From Thermovirga lienii DSM 17291 (GTDB lineage: Bacteria > Synergistota > Synergistia > Synergistales > Thermovirgaceae), in assembly GCA_000233775.1 (NCBI GenBank), contig CP003096.1:682001-746000 (forward strand): a DNA stretch of 64,000 nucleotides, written 5' to 3'. The position numbers and the translations under genes were made by a program. Positions 31,604 through 41,147 of this stretch are shown piece after piece; within the stretch, counting starts at the first letter, position 1, and every line of letters starts with the position of its first letter. The notes under the pieces are model-generated. The model was not told the origin of the DNA and did not search any database. It saw nothing but the letters and a program-made list of their open reading frames with translations.

Positions 31604-32436
31604 TTGTAGATGATCTTGTTTATGTTTACCATCAGGGGACTCCCCTGGAGACAGAGGCCCTTAAAGGAGTGAGTATGGAAGCTAACCCTGGAGAATGGGT
31701 TTCCGTAGTGGGACATACTGGCAGTGGCAAATCTACGTTAGCCCAGCATTTGAATGCTCTCTTGGTTCCTACGAAGGGGAAAGTGGAAGTAGATGGTATT
31801 CTTGTAGGAGATGACACCAGGGAGCATAGGAAAATAAGGCAGAGAGTGGGTCTTATATTTCAATATCCGGAGCAACAACTATTTGAAGAGACAGTATTTG
31901 CCGAGGTAGCTTTTGGCCCAAGGAATTGGGGAGTCAGCGAGGAGGAAATTCCTGTAAGAGTTCGGGAAGCTTTACAAGCTGTTGGATTGGATGAATCTTT
32001 TTGGGAGCGTAATCCCTTTCAGCTTTCTGGGGGCGAAAAAAGAAGAGTTGCTATTGCTTCCATACTTTCCATAAGGCCTAGATATTTGGTCTTGGATGAG
32101 CCCACTGCGGGGTTGGACTCCAAAGGAAGGGACGAGCTTTGCTCCCTGTTGAGGCAACTAAAGGTGTCCGGGACGGGAATTATTCATGTCACCCATGATC
32201 TTGAACTGGCTTTGGAATATAGTGACAAAATCCTTGTGTTGGAAAGTGGGAAAGCCTTATTTTGGGGTAGCCCCGAGGTAATAGTGGAGGAATTAATAGA
32301 GAGGGAAATAGAAGGGTTAGTGGTGCCTCCGGTTGTTGAGTTGGCAAGGCGATTGAGAGATGTAGGTTTCGATGTGCCTGTCACCTGGAAGGCACAGACC
32401 TTAGCTTCTGCGATAGAGGAGAAATTTCAAAAATGA
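31594..32436 (+). CDS. ecfA2: ECF transporter ATPase A2
   Basis: Partner ATPase of the ECF module, 280 residues. Walker A GHTGSGKST, Q-loop IFQYPEQQLFEETV, signature LSGGEKRRVAIASIL and Walker B YLVLDEPTAGLD are intact. It overlaps ecfA1 by 10 bases and ecfT by 4, so translation is probably coupled across the three genes. Confidence 0.95.
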   Translation: MSIIVDDLVYVYHQGTPLETEALKGVSMEANPGEWVSVVGHTGSGKSTLAQHLNALLVPTKGKVEVDGILVGDDTREHRKIRQRVGLIFQYPEQQLFEETVFAEVAFGPRNWGVSEEEIPVRVREALQAVGLDESFWERNPFQLSGGEKRRVAIASILSIRPRYLVLDEPTAGLDSKGRDELCSLLRQLKVSGTGIIHVTHDLELALEYSDKILVLESGKALFWGSPEVIVEELIEREIEGLVVPPVVELARRLRDVGFDVPVTWKAQTLASAIEEKFQK

Positions 32437-33245
32437 AGTTCTTGAATCATTTGACCCTTGACCAATATGTGCCTGCTGATTCTGTAATTCACCGCATGGA
32501 CCCCAGGGCCAAGATAATTGGGGTAGTGATGGTCCTATCGGGGATTTTTGCAGTCCACAGGGTAGAAGGTTTTTTGCTCTGGTCACTTTTGCTTCTTATT
32601 GTAGTTAAGTTATCTAAACTGCCGATTTCCATGGTATTGAGATCTGCAAGGCCCGTCATCATTCTGGTGCTGTTCACGTCTTTGATTCATTTGTTCTTCA
32701 CCAAGGGAGAGGTAATATTCCAGTACGCCTTCTTGAGCATAACCCGGGAAGGCGTGTTGATGGCTGTAAAGATAAGCTTGAGGCTGGTTTTGCTTGTCAT
32801 GTATGCTGGATTGTTGACCCTTACAACGAGCCCAACAGAACTTGCAGACGGCTTGGAAAGCATATTCAGTCCTCTCAAGCGATTTGGTTTTCCAGCTCAT
32901 GAGATGGCTATGATGATGACCATAGCAATAAGGTTTATTCCTACGTTGCTGGATGAAACAGATAGAATAGTTAAAGCTCAGATAGCAAGGGGAGCAGAGT
33001 TAGACCAAGGAGGAATAATGAAGAGGATTCGCTCTTTCATTCCCATCCTGGTACCCCTTTTTGTGATCGTTTTTCAGAGAGCAGAGGATTTGGCCGTTGC
33101 CATGGAATCTCGTAATTACAGAGGAGGCGAAGGGAGAACCCGTATGTACCCTTTGGTTTGGAGCCTCAAGGAGACAGTCTTCATGCTCGTTGCTGCTTTG
33201 GTTACGTTCCTCGTTATCATGTGGGATAAGAGGGTATGGCTTTAA
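32433..33245 (+). CDS. ecfT: ECF transporter transmembrane subunit T
   Basis: Membrane scaffold that joins the ATPases to S subunits. 270 residues with several predicted membrane helices and the coupling motif in ARGAELDQGG (the family's A-R-G box). N-terminal VPADSVIHRMDPRAKIIG is typical. Follows ecfA2 with an ATGA overlap. Confidence 0.94.
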   Translation: MKFLNHLTLDQYVPADSVIHRMDPRAKIIGVVMVLSGIFAVHRVEGFLLWSLLLLIVVKLSKLPISMVLRSARPVIILVLFTSLIHLFFTKGEVIFQYAFLSITREGVLMAVKISLRLVLLVMYAGLLTLTTSPTELADGLESIFSPLKRFGFPAHEMAMMMTIAIRFIPTLLDETDRIVKAQIARGAELDQGGIMKRIRSFIPILVPLFVIVFQRAEDLAVAMESRNYRGGEGRTRMYPLVWSLKETVFMLVAALVTFLVIMWDKRVWL

Positions 33246-33997
33246 TGGCACGGTACGCTATGCAGGTTTCCTATAAAGGAAAGGATTTCTCAGGGTGGCA
33301 AAAACAGCCTAACTCCAGGACCGTTCAAGGGGTGTTGGAGAGTGCCCTGGAGTTACTTGCTGGGCATCCAGTTACTGTTTACGGAGCTGGGCGGACGGAC
33401 AAGGGAGTTCATGCATTAGGACAGGTGGCATCCTTCGACCTGAATAGGCATTGGGCGCCAGAAAAGCTTCTTTTAGCTGTAAACGCCCATTTGCCGAAAG
33501 ATGTAAGGGTTATGAGGATGCGCTATGTAGATAATTCCTTTCATGCCCGCTACAGTGCGTTGTGGAGGGAGTACGTATATTTCATATGGACAGGGAGAGT
33601 GTGTTTCCCTCACTTTAGTGATTATGTGTGGCACAGGAAACAGAAATGGGATATATCGAAAGCCCGAAGGGCCTGTAAGCTTTTTTGGGGGACCAAGGAC
33701 TATAGGGCATTTTGTAGGAAAAGTGAGTGTCCACCAAGTGCCTTTAGAACCATACATAAGGCCGAGGTTTTCTCTCGAGGTGACCTAGTGTGGTTCAGGG
33801 TAAGAGGCGACTCTTTTCTAACGAACATGGTTAGAATAATGGTTGGAACTTTGGATTATATATGCACAGGCAAAAAAGATATAGATTACCTCGAGGAACT
33901 TCTGCAGGGCAAAGCCGAAAGGCCCGATGCAGGGCCTACTGCTCCGGCGGATGGCTTGTTCTTTTGGCGGGTGGGTTACCCTTGGTCTTTGTGGTAG
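33245..33997 (+). CDS. truA: tRNA pseudouridine synthase A
   Basis: Makes pseudouridine at positions 38-40 of tRNA anticodon stems. 250 residues. Catalytic Asp is in GAGRTDKGVHALGQVASF; FLTNMVRIMVGTL near the end is typical. I prefer ATG 33245, which follows AAGAGGG by 11 bases, over ATG 33236, only 2 bases away. Overlaps the ecfT stop by one base. Confidence 0.95.
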   Translation: MARYAMQVSYKGKDFSGWQKQPNSRTVQGVLESALELLAGHPVTVYGAGRTDKGVHALGQVASFDLNRHWAPEKLLLAVNAHLPKDVRVMRMRYVDNSFHARYSALWREYVYFIWTGRVCFPHFSDYVWHRKQKWDISKARRACKLFWGTKDYRAFCRKSECPPSAFRTIHKAEVFSRGDLVWFRVRGDSFLTNMVRIMVGTLDYICTGKKDIDYLEELLQGKAERPDAGPTAPADGLFFWRVGYPWSLW

Positions 33998-34078
33998 ATA
34001 AAGGAGATATTGAGCTTAGGGGCATATATAGGATATAGTTTTGAGTTAGTAGCGTTAGTTCTAAGGGGGTATAAGATC

Positions 34079-35122
34079 GTGTGGGGTGTCGACATAGGAA
34101 TAGATTTGGGTACTGCCAACGTTCTCATCTACATGAAAGGCAAGGGCGTCGTCCTTAGGGAACCCTCTGTGGTAGCTGTGGATTTGAACACCGATAGGAT
34201 ATTGGCTGTAGGCGATGAAGCTAAGAAGATGTTGGGGCGTACCCCAGGGAACGTAGTTGCTGTAAGGCCACTTAGGGATGGTGTCATTGCCGATTACACC
34301 ATGACTGAGGCCATGCTTCGATATTTTCTGAAAAAGGTCACGCCGGGGCTCAGCCGTTTCTTCAGGCGAAGAGTTATGGTATGTGTGCCTTCAGGTGCCA
34401 CAGACGTGGAGAGGAGGGCTGTCCTTGAGGCAGCGGTGGAGATAGGTGCCAAGGAGGCCTACCTAATAGAAGAACCCATGTCTGCCGCCATAGGAGCCAA
34501 TCTTGATATAGCAGAGCCAAGGGGGAATATGGTTGTCGACATAGGGGGAGGAACCACTGATATAGCGGTCATATCCTATGGAGGCATAGTGGTTACTCAG
34601 TCCCTTAGAGTCGGGGGAGATAAGCTTGATGAGAGCATAACCAAGTACATCAGAAAGGAGCATAACCTTGCCATTGGTGAACAGACAGCGGAGGATATAA
34701 AGATTGCTATAGGTACATGTATGCCAAACCTAGATGAGGAGAAAAAAATGGTGATCAAGGGCAGAGACCTGGTTCATGGTCTTCCCAAGCAGATAGAGAT
34801 AACCTCGAGCTTTGTCGCCTCTGCTATAGAGGAGGAAGTTCATTCCATAATTGAGGGAATAAAGCAGGTGCTGGAGCAGACGCCACCGGAGCTGTCCGCA
34901 GACATTATAGACAGAGGGATCACTCTTACTGGAGGAGGAGCGCTTCTTAAAGGTCTCCCTGAGAGGGTTACGGAAAGCACCGGGATACCTGCGTATGTAG
35001 CAGATTCGCCTTTGGAGTGTGTGGCTATTGGGACGGGAAAGGCTCTAGATGAGCTGGACGTGCTGAAGGCCAACGGTTCCCTTATTGGAGCATCCAGAAA
35101 GAGAAGCCGCAAAGGCCGCTAG
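34079..35122 (+). CDS. mreB: rod-shape protein MreB
   Basis: Actin-like protein that guides cell-wall synthesis along the cytoplasmic membrane. 347 residues. Phosphate 1 motif GIDLGTANVLIY, phosphate 2 VVDIGGGTTDIAVIS and the adenosine motif LTGGGALLKGLPE are present. The GTG start at 34079 is 9 bases after AAGGGGG and gives the usual N-terminus; the frame is open upstream but that part is not MreB-like. mreC and mreD are not adjacent in this window. Confidence 0.95.
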   Translation: MWGVDIGIDLGTANVLIYMKGKGVVLREPSVVAVDLNTDRILAVGDEAKKMLGRTPGNVVAVRPLRDGVIADYTMTEAMLRYFLKKVTPGLSRFFRRRVMVCVPSGATDVERRAVLEAAVEIGAKEAYLIEEPMSAAIGANLDIAEPRGNMVVDIGGGTTDIAVISYGGIVVTQSLRVGGDKLDESITKYIRKEHNLAIGEQTAEDIKIAIGTCMPNLDEEKKMVIKGRDLVHGLPKQIEITSSFVASAIEEEVHSIIEGIKQVLEQTPPELSADIIDRGITLTGGGALLKGLPERVTESTGIPAYVADSPLECVAIGTGKALDELDVLKANGSLIGASRKRSRKGR

Positions 35123-35143
35123 CCGGCGGAAGGGGTGAAAAAC

Positions 35144-35569
35144 TTGATTAGTGAACGGTGGTGGTCTGGAGGTTTACGTTTTTCCTGTTTGGGTTGTGGA
35201 AGGTGTTGCAGAGGGGAACCTGGTTGCGTCTGGATTACACCAGAGGAGGTAAAGAAGCTAGCTGAGTTCTTGTCCCTTACAGAGACGAAGTTTTTAAGTA
35301 AATATACGTATAGTGTGGATGGAAGGGTGAGCCTCAGAGAAAAACAAAATGGCGAATGTGTGTTTTACGATAGTGACACCAATAAGTGCTCAATCTACGA
35401 ATATAGGCCTCTTCAATGCAGGCTTTTCCCCTTCTGGCCTTCTCTTATGAAAAACAAGGAAAACTGGGAGTGGGAAAAACGCAGATGTCCGGGTATAGGC
35501 GAGGGAGAACTTCATAGCGCCCAAGAGATACAACAATGCTTAAACGAAGCCCCCTTCGAGGATCTATAA
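35144..35569 (+). CDS. YkgJ-family cysteine cluster protein
   Basis: A 141-residue protein of the zinc- or iron-chelating CxxCxxCC type: FSCLGCGRCCRGEPGCVW near the start, then CVFYDSDTNKCSIYEYRPLQCRLFPFW and CPG, eleven cysteines in all in the family arrangement. The function of the family is not settled; metal binding is supported by the cysteines alone. Start uncertain: TTG 35144 is better spaced from GGAAGGGG than GTG 35135. Last gene of the long run before a terminator. Confidence 0.82.
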   Translation: MISERWWSGGLRFSCLGCGRCCRGEPGCVWITPEEVKKLAEFLSLTETKFLSKYTYSVDGRVSLREKQNGECVFYDSDTNKCSIYEYRPLQCRLFPFWPSLMKNKENWEWEKRRCPGIGEGELHSAQEIQQCLNEAPFEDL

Positions 35570-35641
35570 GGTTTCCATATAAGAAACAAGTGCATTCAAA
35601 TAAAAAACAATTGTTGCAATAAGAACGATGAAGAGTATAAT

Positions 35642-35678
35642 AAAACAGAGAACGCTAGTTTCTCTGTTTTTCTTTTTT
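35642..35678 (+). terminator. intrinsic terminator after the mreB/YkgJ end of the run
   Basis: Perfect 11-base-pair stem (35642-35652 with 35660-35670), 7-base loop CGCTAGT, followed by a T-rich tract ending in six T. Confidence 0.85.
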
Positions 35679-35721
35679 GATTATTGCTTGAAAATTTCGC
35701 ATATAAGAAATAAACTAAAAG

Positions 35722-35751
35722 TTGAAAACAGTATATGAAAAGGTGTACGAT
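35722..35751 (+). promoter_or_regulatory. candidate promoter of the lysine aminotransferase gene
   Basis: TTGAAA (35722-35727), 18-base spacer, TACGAT (35746-35751), about 48 bases before the ATG. The surrounding AT-rich segment after the terminator makes a local promoter likely; the exact boxes are less sure. The 229-base gap 35570-35798 otherwise holds only the terminator. Confidence 0.45.
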
Positions 35752-35798
35752 AAAAGGGAGAAAGGTGTATTTTCAAAAAAAAGAGGAGGGGCAGGATA

Positions 35799-37169
35799 AT
35801 GGCAAAGGTTAACAGAGATGTGGCACCGCAGGACGTTTTCAAGGAGATTGAAAAACTTTTATTGCGGGACGGTTTTGACATTGTAATTGACATGGAGAAG
35901 TCCCAAGGATCTCATATGGTCAACAAACTAAACGGCGAAGTTTGGCTGGACTTTTACACGTTCTTCGCATCGTCTCCTTTTGGGATGAACCACCCCAAGC
36001 TGGCCAACGACGAATTCAAGGAAACCATTTTCAGGGCGGCCATAAACAAAGTAGCAAACTCCGATATCTACACTACGGAAATGGCAAAGTTCATAAAGAC
36101 CTTTGGCGAAGTTGCCATGCCTGAAGGTTTCAATCACATCTTCTTGATAGATTACGGTACCCTTGCGGTAGAGAACACGTTCAAGGTAGCCATGGACTGG
36201 AAGGTCCAGAAACTCTTGCAAAAGGGCAAGATAAGCAAAGGAGATGCAATAAGCGGAAGGAAAGGTACCAAGGTCATTCACTTCAACGAAGCGTTCCATG
36301 GCCGTAGCGGATACACTCTAACTACGACCAATACTCATGACCCCAATAAATATCAGTACTTTGCTAAATTCGATTGGCCAAGGGTTATAAATCCCAAGAT
36401 ATTCTGGCCTTTAGAAGAGAATCTCGGCGTAGTGGAATGGTTGGAGAGGGTGGCCATAAAACAGATAAAACAAGCTATATGGGACAATCCTGATGATATT
36501 TGTGCCATCATCATAGAGACGATACAAGGTGAAGGTGGAGACAACCACTTCAGGACCGAGTTCTTCAAGCAGTTGCGTGAGATATGTGATGAAAACGAAA
36601 TCCTCCTTATTTTTGATGAAGTACAGTGCGGAATGGGTATAACCGGCAAGATGTGGGCTTGGGAACACCATTCTCCAGTGAAACCGGACATGTTCGCCTT
36701 CGGTAAGAAATCCCAGGTTTGCGGCCTTGTGGCTGGCCCAAGGGTGGACGAAGTTGAGCACAACTGCTTCAAGGTCTCAAGCCGCATAAACTCCACTTGG
36801 GGAGGAAACTTGGTGGATATGGTGAGAGCCACCCGTTATCTTGAGATTTACGAAGAGGACAACATTTTAGACTATGTTGCCAATACCGCAGGCCCTGCGC
36901 TACTTGAAGGCTTGAAGGCTATTCAGAAGGAGTTCCCCAAACTTATGAGCAACGTGCGCGGTAAAGGTCTAATGTGCGCCTATGACTTGCCGAATGACGA
37001 GCTGAGGACCAAAGCAATAAAGAAATTCTGGGCCAAGAAGATGCTGGTCCTGCCGTGCGGAGATGTATCCATCAGGTTCCGTCCAGCTTTGAACGTGCCT
37101 CTGGAGGACCTGCAGAAGGCTTTGGATTTGACAAGAGAGGTGTTTACGGAGCTGAGCAAGGAGATATAA
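35799..37169 (+). CDS. lat: L-lysine 6-transaminase
   Basis: Class III PLP aminotransferase that moves the epsilon-amino group of lysine to 2-oxoglutarate, giving 2-aminoadipate 6-semialdehyde. 456 residues. FDEVQCGMGITGKMWAWEH holds the PLP-binding Asp, and FGKKSQVCG holds the catalytic lysine (K303 or K304), both as in known lysine 6-transaminases. It stands alone between two terminators with its own likely promoter and a GAGGAGGGG ribosome binding site. A role in lysine use fits the nearby amino acid transporter, but the next pathway steps are not here. Confidence 0.88.
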   Translation: MAKVNRDVAPQDVFKEIEKLLLRDGFDIVIDMEKSQGSHMVNKLNGEVWLDFYTFFASSPFGMNHPKLANDEFKETIFRAAINKVANSDIYTTEMAKFIKTFGEVAMPEGFNHIFLIDYGTLAVENTFKVAMDWKVQKLLQKGKISKGDAISGRKGTKVIHFNEAFHGRSGYTLTTTNTHDPNKYQYFAKFDWPRVINPKIFWPLEENLGVVEWLERVAIKQIKQAIWDNPDDICAIIIETIQGEGGDNHFRTEFFKQLREICDENEILLIFDEVQCGMGITGKMWAWEHHSPVKPDMFAFGKKSQVCGLVAGPRVDEVEHNCFKVSSRINSTWGGNLVDMVRATRYLEIYEEDNILDYVANTAGPALLEGLKAIQKEFPKLMSNVRGKGLMCAYDLPNDELRTKAIKKFWAKKMLVLPCGDVSIRFRPALNVPLEDLQKALDLTREVFTELSKEI

Positions 37170-37197
37170 CGAAAGACAATCAGAATCTTTTAAATTT

Positions 37198-37233
37198 CTT
37201 AAGGGGGAAGTTTTACTTCCCCCTTAAGTTTTT
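37198..37233 (+). terminator. intrinsic terminator after lat
   Basis: Perfect 14-base-pair stem (37198-37211 with 37215-37228) with a TTT loop, followed by TTTTT. Nearly symmetrical, so it could act on both strands. Confidence 0.9.
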
Positions 37234-37299
37234 GGTATTTATACGTAAAGAAAAATTGTAATAATTCTGTTATTATTAGCACGCAGGAGGTAGGTGCGT

Positions 37300-38478
37300 T
37301 TGCTCACTAGCTTTTCTGATATCAATTGGAAGCTGATTTTGATACTGCTATTAGTAAGTTGTGTCGTTGCCTTCATAGGTGACGTCGTTGGAATGCGCGT
37401 TGGCAAAAAGAGGATATCCATATTTGGCCTTAGGCCAAGGTACACATCCTCTCTCATAACCGTGCTTTCTGGCTTGTTTATCATGCTATTTACCCTAGCT
37501 GTTTTGCTCACAACTTCGGAGACGGTTCGAACGGCTATATTCAGTATGAAGATAGTACAAAGGCAGATAACGGACTTGACGGCTCAGCTTCAGGAGAGCC
37601 GGTCAGAGTTAGATGACCTGAAGGAGGAACTAGAGGCAAGTAAAAGGGAGCTTCTTAAGAAGCAGGAAGAACTGTCCGAAGTAGAGGAGAGATTGAGAGA
37701 AAGCGAAGAAAGGCTTGCTAAAGCAGAAGGGGAACTGCGTGAGGCGCGAAAGGCTCAAAGCAAGGCCGAAAAGAATTTAGAGGCATTGGAGAGGATAAAA
37801 AAAGACCTCCAAGAGGATATCAAGGTGTTGCAGGCGGAGTCCCAAGCTCTAAAACAAGGACTTGAAGAACTAAAGGAAGGCAAGATTGTAGTCTTCTCCG
37901 GTGAGGTAATAGCGGAGAAGCTCTTAACTTCGAACCCCAATGGGTGGGACCCTAGCGTCGTTGAGAGCGAACTTATAAGGTCCGCTCAGAGGAACATAGC
38001 TTTCAGGGCGAAATCCAAGCCGGAAGACATAAAAATAGAGTTGGAAGAAAACGTAAGAAAATCCATAGAAGAATACTGTAAACAGAACAAAAGGTACATC
38101 CTTCGGCTTGTGGCTCTCGAAAATACAGTAAGGGGCAGGCCCATTCTTGCGGGCCTAGTGGGCTTTGAAAGTAAATTGATATACAAGAAGGGACATACGC
38201 TGGCTGTGGAGATACTACCAGCAGGATTGGATAGGGACAGCGCAGAGATGTACTTATACGGTATTTTAAGGGAGGTAAATGTAAAGGCAAAAGAGGATGG
38301 AGTCCTTCCTGATCCAATCAGGGGAACCGTCGGGAACCTGGATGCTCTTGATTTCTTCAATGTTTTGGAGAAAATAGAAAATGCCGAAAAAACTTTGAAA
38401 ATTGTAGTAGAAGCAGCAGAAGATATCTATACGGAAGGGCCTGTTCGTGTTAAAATTCATGTTCTGCAATTAGAATAA
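37300..38478 (+). CDS. DUF3084 membrane-anchored coiled-coil protein
   Basis: A 392-residue protein of the DUF3084 family. Two N-terminal membrane segments (about 10-30 and 50-68) flank a short polar stretch (GKKRISIFGLRPRYTSS); a long charged coiled coil follows (about 85-200, Glu/Lys heptads), then a globular domain to the end. The family is known from cyanobacteria and other lineages without a defined function. A role at the cell envelope is inferred from topology only. TTG 37300 is better spaced from AGGAGG than GTG 37294. Confidence 0.75.
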   Translation: MLTSFSDINWKLILILLLVSCVVAFIGDVVGMRVGKKRISIFGLRPRYTSSLITVLSGLFIMLFTLAVLLTTSETVRTAIFSMKIVQRQITDLTAQLQESRSELDDLKEELEASKRELLKKQEELSEVEERLRESEERLAKAEGELREARKAQSKAEKNLEALERIKKDLQEDIKVLQAESQALKQGLEELKEGKIVVFSGEVIAEKLLTSNPNGWDPSVVESELIRSAQRNIAFRAKSKPEDIKIELEENVRKSIEEYCKQNKRYILRLVALENTVRGRPILAGLVGFESKLIYKKGHTLAVEILPAGLDRDSAEMYLYGILREVNVKAKEDGVLPDPIRGTVGNLDALDFFNVLEKIENAEKTLKIVVEAAEDIYTEGPVRVKIHVLQLE

Positions 38479-38495
38479 ATTCTTGGAGGGCGGTC

Positions 38496-38714
38496 ATGTT
38501 AATAGTTGCTTGCCAGGCATGTGGTGAGACTGCAATTTTGCCAGGTACTCCTGATGTCGATGGAGTTGCCAGAATCGTCTTCAGTTGTCCTTATTGCTGT
38601 ACTAGCCAGGTGCTTCAATTGCAGGTCGCTGGAGATGGCAGAGGAAACTTAAGAAAGATCGTGGCTGGCATGTCATTCAGCGTGAAACAAAGGGTCGAGG
38701 AGAAGGCGCTCTAA
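38496..38714 (+). CDS. small zinc-ribbon-like hypothetical protein
   Basis: 72 residues with CQACG near the start and CPYCC in the middle, a likely four-cysteine zinc site, then a basic tail (SVKQRVEEKAL). I do not recognise a named family. It sits 17 bases after the DUF3084 gene and one base before a GNAT gene, behind TTGGAGGGCGG, so it is probably translated. Confidence 0.65.
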   Translation: MLIVACQACGETAILPGTPDVDGVARIVFSCPYCCTSQVLQLQVAGDGRGNLRKIVAGMSFSVKQRVEEKAL

Positions 38715-38715
38715 A

Positions 38716-39150
38716 ATGGAAGAACAGAGTTTGCCTATGCGCTACTTCTTTTATGACAGTAAAGAGGCAGTTAACCCAGACGAACTTTTAACGTTGTACC
38801 GCTTCACTAAGTGGGGAAAGAGTAGGTCCTTGGAGCAAATAGAAAAAATGCTTCAAGGAACGTCCATGTGCTTTTCCGTCCGTTACGATGGAAAGCTCGT
38901 GGCATTTTGCCGCATGCTTACAGATTTTGTCTTCAGAGCTTCTTTGTGGGACATAATGGTACATCCTGACCATCAGGGAAAGGGACTCGGCTCTTTGCTA
39001 TTGAAGTATGTTTTGGAACATCCCAGGATAAAAGACATACCTTTGATAATAACTTACACTAGTGAACTTTCTGTATTCCTGCAGAAGCTTGGGTTTGAAC
39101 AGAAAGAGGGAGCAATGCTTTTGCTGAGAAGGCCAATAGAGTATACCTAG
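38716..39150 (+). CDS. GNAT-family N-acetyltransferase
   Basis: 144 residues. The acetyl-CoA loop VHPDHQGKGLGSLLLKYVLE fits the Q/R-x-x-G-x-G/A rule, and the preceding strand LWDIMVHP and final YTSELSVFLQKLGFEQKEGAMLL complete the fold. The substrate is unknown. It starts one base after the zinc-ribbon gene; metK follows 69 bases on. Confidence 0.85.
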   Translation: MEEQSLPMRYFFYDSKEAVNPDELLTLYRFTKWGKSRSLEQIEKMLQGTSMCFSVRYDGKLVAFCRMLTDFVFRASLWDIMVHPDHQGKGLGSLLLKYVLEHPRIKDIPLIITYTSELSVFLQKLGFEQKEGAMLLLRRPIEYT

Positions 39151-39219
39151 GATGCAGGAAAGCAGAAGTAATGATTGATAATGAGGAAAGCAAATGTACA
39201 AATTTGGAGGTGGAAAAGG

Positions 39220-40422
39220 TTGACGAGCAAGTTTCTTTTGACGTCAGAATCAGTTACGGAAGGACACCCTGACAAGCTAGCTGACCAAATTTCCGATGGA
39301 GTATTGGATGCCATATTGGCTGAGGATCCTTATGGGAGAGTAGCCTGTGAGACTTTGGTCACCACAGGATTGGTGGTTATTGCTGGAGAAATAACCACAA
39401 GTTGCTATGTGGACATTCCTAGATTGACAAGGCAGATCATAAAAGATATCGGTTATACGAGGGCGAAGTACGGATTTGATGGGGATACCTGCGCTGTTAT
39501 CACTGCGATCGATGAGCAATCTCCAGATATCAAAGGTGGGGTAGATGAAGCAATAGAGGTAAGAGAAAAAGGCCAAATAACCGATGAGCTGGATAGAGTT
39601 GGCGCAGGAGATCAGGGGATAATGGTAGGTTATGCCTGCGACGAGACAGAGGAATTCCTTCCTCTTCCTATAGCTTTGGCTCATCGCTTGGCCAGGCGGC
39701 TGAGCTTTGTACGAAAAGAGAAGATCCTGCCTTACCTCAGACCAGATGGGAAGACCCAGGTGACTGTTGAGTATGAGAATGGCAAAGCCGTACAAATCGA
39801 TACTGTCGTAGTATCTACCCAGCATCATCCAGCAGTAGAAAACGACCAGATAGAGCAGGACATAATCGAAGAGGTAATAAATCCCATAATTCCAGAGCAT
39901 TTAGTTCCTAGGAAGCCGAGGATATTGGTAAACCCCAGTGGGAGGTTTGTCCTTGGTGGCCCGATGGCAGATACGGGATTGACGGGAAGGAAGATAATGG
40001 TGGACACTTACGGGGGAGTTATCCCTCACGGAGGCGGTGCCTTCTCTGGTAAGGACCCAACAAAGGTCGACAGGTCTGCAGCTTACATGGCCAGATACGC
40101 GGCAAAGAACGTGGTAGCGGCAGGCCTGGCGAAGGAGTGTAAGATACAGGTTGCTTATGCCATAGGTATGGCCCATCCCGTCTCCATAATGGTAGACACC
40201 AATGGGACTGGTGTGTTGCCTGACCCCAAGATTACTCAGCTTGTCATTGAGCATTTTGACTTCAGGCCGGCGGCCATTATAAGAGATTTGGAGATGCGCA
40301 AGCCTCAATACCGCAGGTTGGCTGCATATGGCCACATGGGTAGAGTCGACCTTGATCCGATGCCTGCATGGGAAAGGACCGATAGAACGGAGCAGCTTAG
40401 GGAGGCCGCAGAAAAGCTCTAA
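39220..40422 (+). CDS. metK: S-adenosylmethionine synthase
   Basis: Makes SAM from methionine and ATP. 400 residues. [37 protein letters not shown] and the loop [27 protein letters not shown] are diagnostic. The start is TTG 39220, eight bases after GGAGGT; an upstream open stretch is not part of the family. No SAM riboswitch was seen before it. Confidence 0.97.
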   Translation: MTSKFLLTSESVTEGHPDKLADQISDGVLDAILAEDPYGRVACETLVTTGLVVIAGEITTSCYVDIPRLTRQIIKDIGYTRAKYGFDGDTCAVITAIDEQSPDIKGGVDEAIEVREKGQITDELDRVGAGDQGIMVGYACDETEEFLPLPIALAHRLARRLSFVRKEKILPYLRPDGKTQVTVEYENGKAVQIDTVVVSTQHHPAVENDQIEQDIIEEVINPIIPEHLVPRKPRILVNPSGRFVLGGPMADTGLTGRKIMVDTYGGVIPHGGGAFSGKDPTKVDRSAAYMARYAAKNVVAAGLAKECKIQVAYAIGMAHPVSIMVDTNGTGVLPDPKITQLVIEHFDFRPAAIIRDLEMRKPQYRRLAAYGHMGRVDLDPMPAWERTDRTEQLREAAEKL

Positions 40423-40457
40423 GGTAAGGTGTAATTACGTAGCGACGCTCGTAAACC

Positions 40458-41141
40458 ATGGATTTTAAGTTGCGCCAGTTGATAGTAGAGGGGCTTTCTC
40501 ACTTGCTTTGGCCAGTGGAATGCCCCTTTTGTAAAAGGTTGGGAGTGGTAGCTTGCGACGGGTGCATGGATTTGGCTTTAAGTGAAGGAGGCACCTCGTG
40601 CCTTAAATGTATGGGCAAATATCCGTGTCCTGTCCACGCTGACAGATCTCTTCCTCTCTATTGGGGAGCTATTCATGAGGGTAAGGTTAGGGAGGCCGTT
40701 CACCTGTTAAAGTATGGTCACATCAAGAGCTTGGGGATCAAAATGGGGCATGCATTGGCAAGGAACTTGCCCATAGAGGGACCCATAGATGCCTTGGTCC
40801 CCGTACCTTTGCACATAGGTTCTGTACGGCCCTTCAATCAGGCCTTTGAGATCGCGAAAGGCCTGGGCCAGGCCCTAGGGGTACCGGTTTTCGATGTGCT
40901 CTCCTGGAGAGAGGAACTTTCATGTCAGGTAAGCAAGTCCCCCGTGGAACGGCGTATGTTACCCGAGGGCGTAATAGTTTTCAAGGATGATGTAAAGGTC
41001 CCAGATGGCAAGGGAATAATTATAGTAGACGACGTGTGTACCACCGGCACGACTATTGAAAGGTGTAGAAAAGCACTGGAGAAAAAAGGTTTCCAGGTAG
41101 TTGGAGCGGTGGTATGGTCTTTGGGTGGAAGTAGCAAGTGA
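40458..41141 (+). CDS. ComF/GntX-family phosphoribosyltransferase-like protein
   Basis: 227 residues. An N-terminal cysteine-rich part (CPFCKRLGVVACDGC, then CLKCMGKYPCPVHA) suggests zinc binding. The C-terminal half is a type I phosphoribosyltransferase fold with the PRPP loop IIIVDDVCTTGTTIERC. Members include ComFC of DNA uptake and GntX; which role applies cannot be told, because no competence genes are near. The ribosome binding site is weak. Confidence 0.85.
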   Translation: MDFKLRQLIVEGLSHLLWPVECPFCKRLGVVACDGCMDLALSEGGTSCLKCMGKYPCPVHADRSLPLYWGAIHEGKVREAVHLLKYGHIKSLGIKMGHALARNLPIEGPIDALVPVPLHIGSVRPFNQAFEIAKGLGQALGVPVFDVLSWREELSCQVSKSPVERRMLPEGVIVFKDDVKVPDGKGIIIVDDVCTTGTTIERCRKALEKKGFQVVGAVVWSLGGSSK

Positions 41142-41147
41142 TGCCCT

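Noticed and set aside
35570-35798. Small RNA gene between the mreB run and lat
   Set aside because: Only a terminator and a candidate promoter are evident; no further structured segment could be supported.
39155-39220. SAM riboswitch or T-box before metK
   Set aside because: The gap is under 70 bases and no conserved riboswitch core or terminator was seen.
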